A DNA stretch of 5,173 nucleotides from an uncultured bacterium. Its GTDB lineage: Bacteria; Pseudomonadota; Alphaproteobacteria; CAISDR01. The stretch spans positions 1-5,173 of the forward strand of contig CAISDR010000146.1 in the NCBI GenBank assembly GCA_903884125.1, given 5' to 3'. Below, in pieces: positions 5,061 through 5,173 of the stretch; within the stretch, counting starts at the first letter, position 1; every line of letters starts with the position of its first letter. The notes beneath the pieces were generated by a model. That model saw only the letters and a program-made list of their open reading frames with translations, was not told where the DNA came from and made no database searches. Position numbers and translations under genes: made by a program.

Positions 5061-5173
5061 GATTTTTGGCGCAAAAGTTCATCCAGCGTTGTCCAATATT
5101 CCATCACCATGCGACTAATGATTTCGGCGACCGGCAGAACTTCCTTTATCCGTCCAGCTACTTCACCAGTAAG
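5057..5173 (-). CDS. C-terminus of a minus-strand gene, possibly a nitronate monooxygenase-like flavoprotein (partial)
   Basis: Read on the minus strand, the frame is open from the right edge for 38 residues and stops at TAG (plus-strand CTA, 5057-5059). The translation contains TGEVAGRIKEVLPVAEIISR followed by an amphipathic tail ending LLRQKS. The G-x-V-A-G-x-I pattern, then a V-x-E-I-I helix, resembles the C-terminal end of nitronate monooxygenase / 2-nitropropane dioxygenase-like FMN enzymes, which also include FabK-type reductases. The catalytic and FMN-binding parts lie outside the window, so the product is tentative. The gene converges with cheZ and its last 3 nt overlap the cheZ stop region, leaving no intergenic space. 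The coding call is supported by a codon-like, protein-like frame running exactly to the shared stop. Confidence 0.6.
   Translation of the reverse strand, partial: LTGEVAGRIKEVLPVAEIISRMVMEYWTTLDELLRQKS

Overview
The window looks like chromosomal DNA of an alphaproteobacterium, most probably a moderate-GC marine member of the Rhodospirillales or a related order. This rests on three things: a cheY gene followed directly by a long alphaproteobacterial-type cheZ, a DivK-like single-domain regulator, and coding DNA of roughly half GC. No 16S or housekeeping marker is present, so the assignment is an inference.

Positions 2-3502 hold three tightly packed plus-strand genes that look like one operon. 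They are the C-terminal end of a multidomain two-component protein with a receiver domain, a DivK-like single-domain response regulator, and an 853-residue protein built as H-box helical hairpin, receiver, PAS, degenerate GGDEF and intact EAL. The gaps are 15 and 3 nt. The likely output of this phosphorelay is hydrolysis of cyclic di-GMP. The kinase itself is probably encoded left of the window.

Positions 3503-3738 are a 236-nt AT-richer intergenic region. It contains a perfect 8-3-8 dyad, a second perfect 6-6-6 dyad, a weak promoter-like pair, and a stretch just upstream of the cheY ribosome binding site that can be drawn as a compact three-way junction.

Positions 3739-5060 encode CheY and its phosphatase CheZ, the fast-response output of chemotaxis. 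CheZ has the catalytic D...Q motif, a C-terminal CheY-binding peptide, and an unusual second copy of that peptide in its linker. The cheZ gene converges with a minus-strand gene that enters from the right edge. The two stop codons share one CTAG palindrome. The right-hand fragment resembles the C-terminus of a nitronate monooxygenase-like flavoprotein.

Together the window contains four receiver domains, one c-di-GMP phosphodiesterase and one CheY phosphatase. This places slow second-messenger control of motility beside the rapid CheY switch. The two gene groups are probably separate transcription units.
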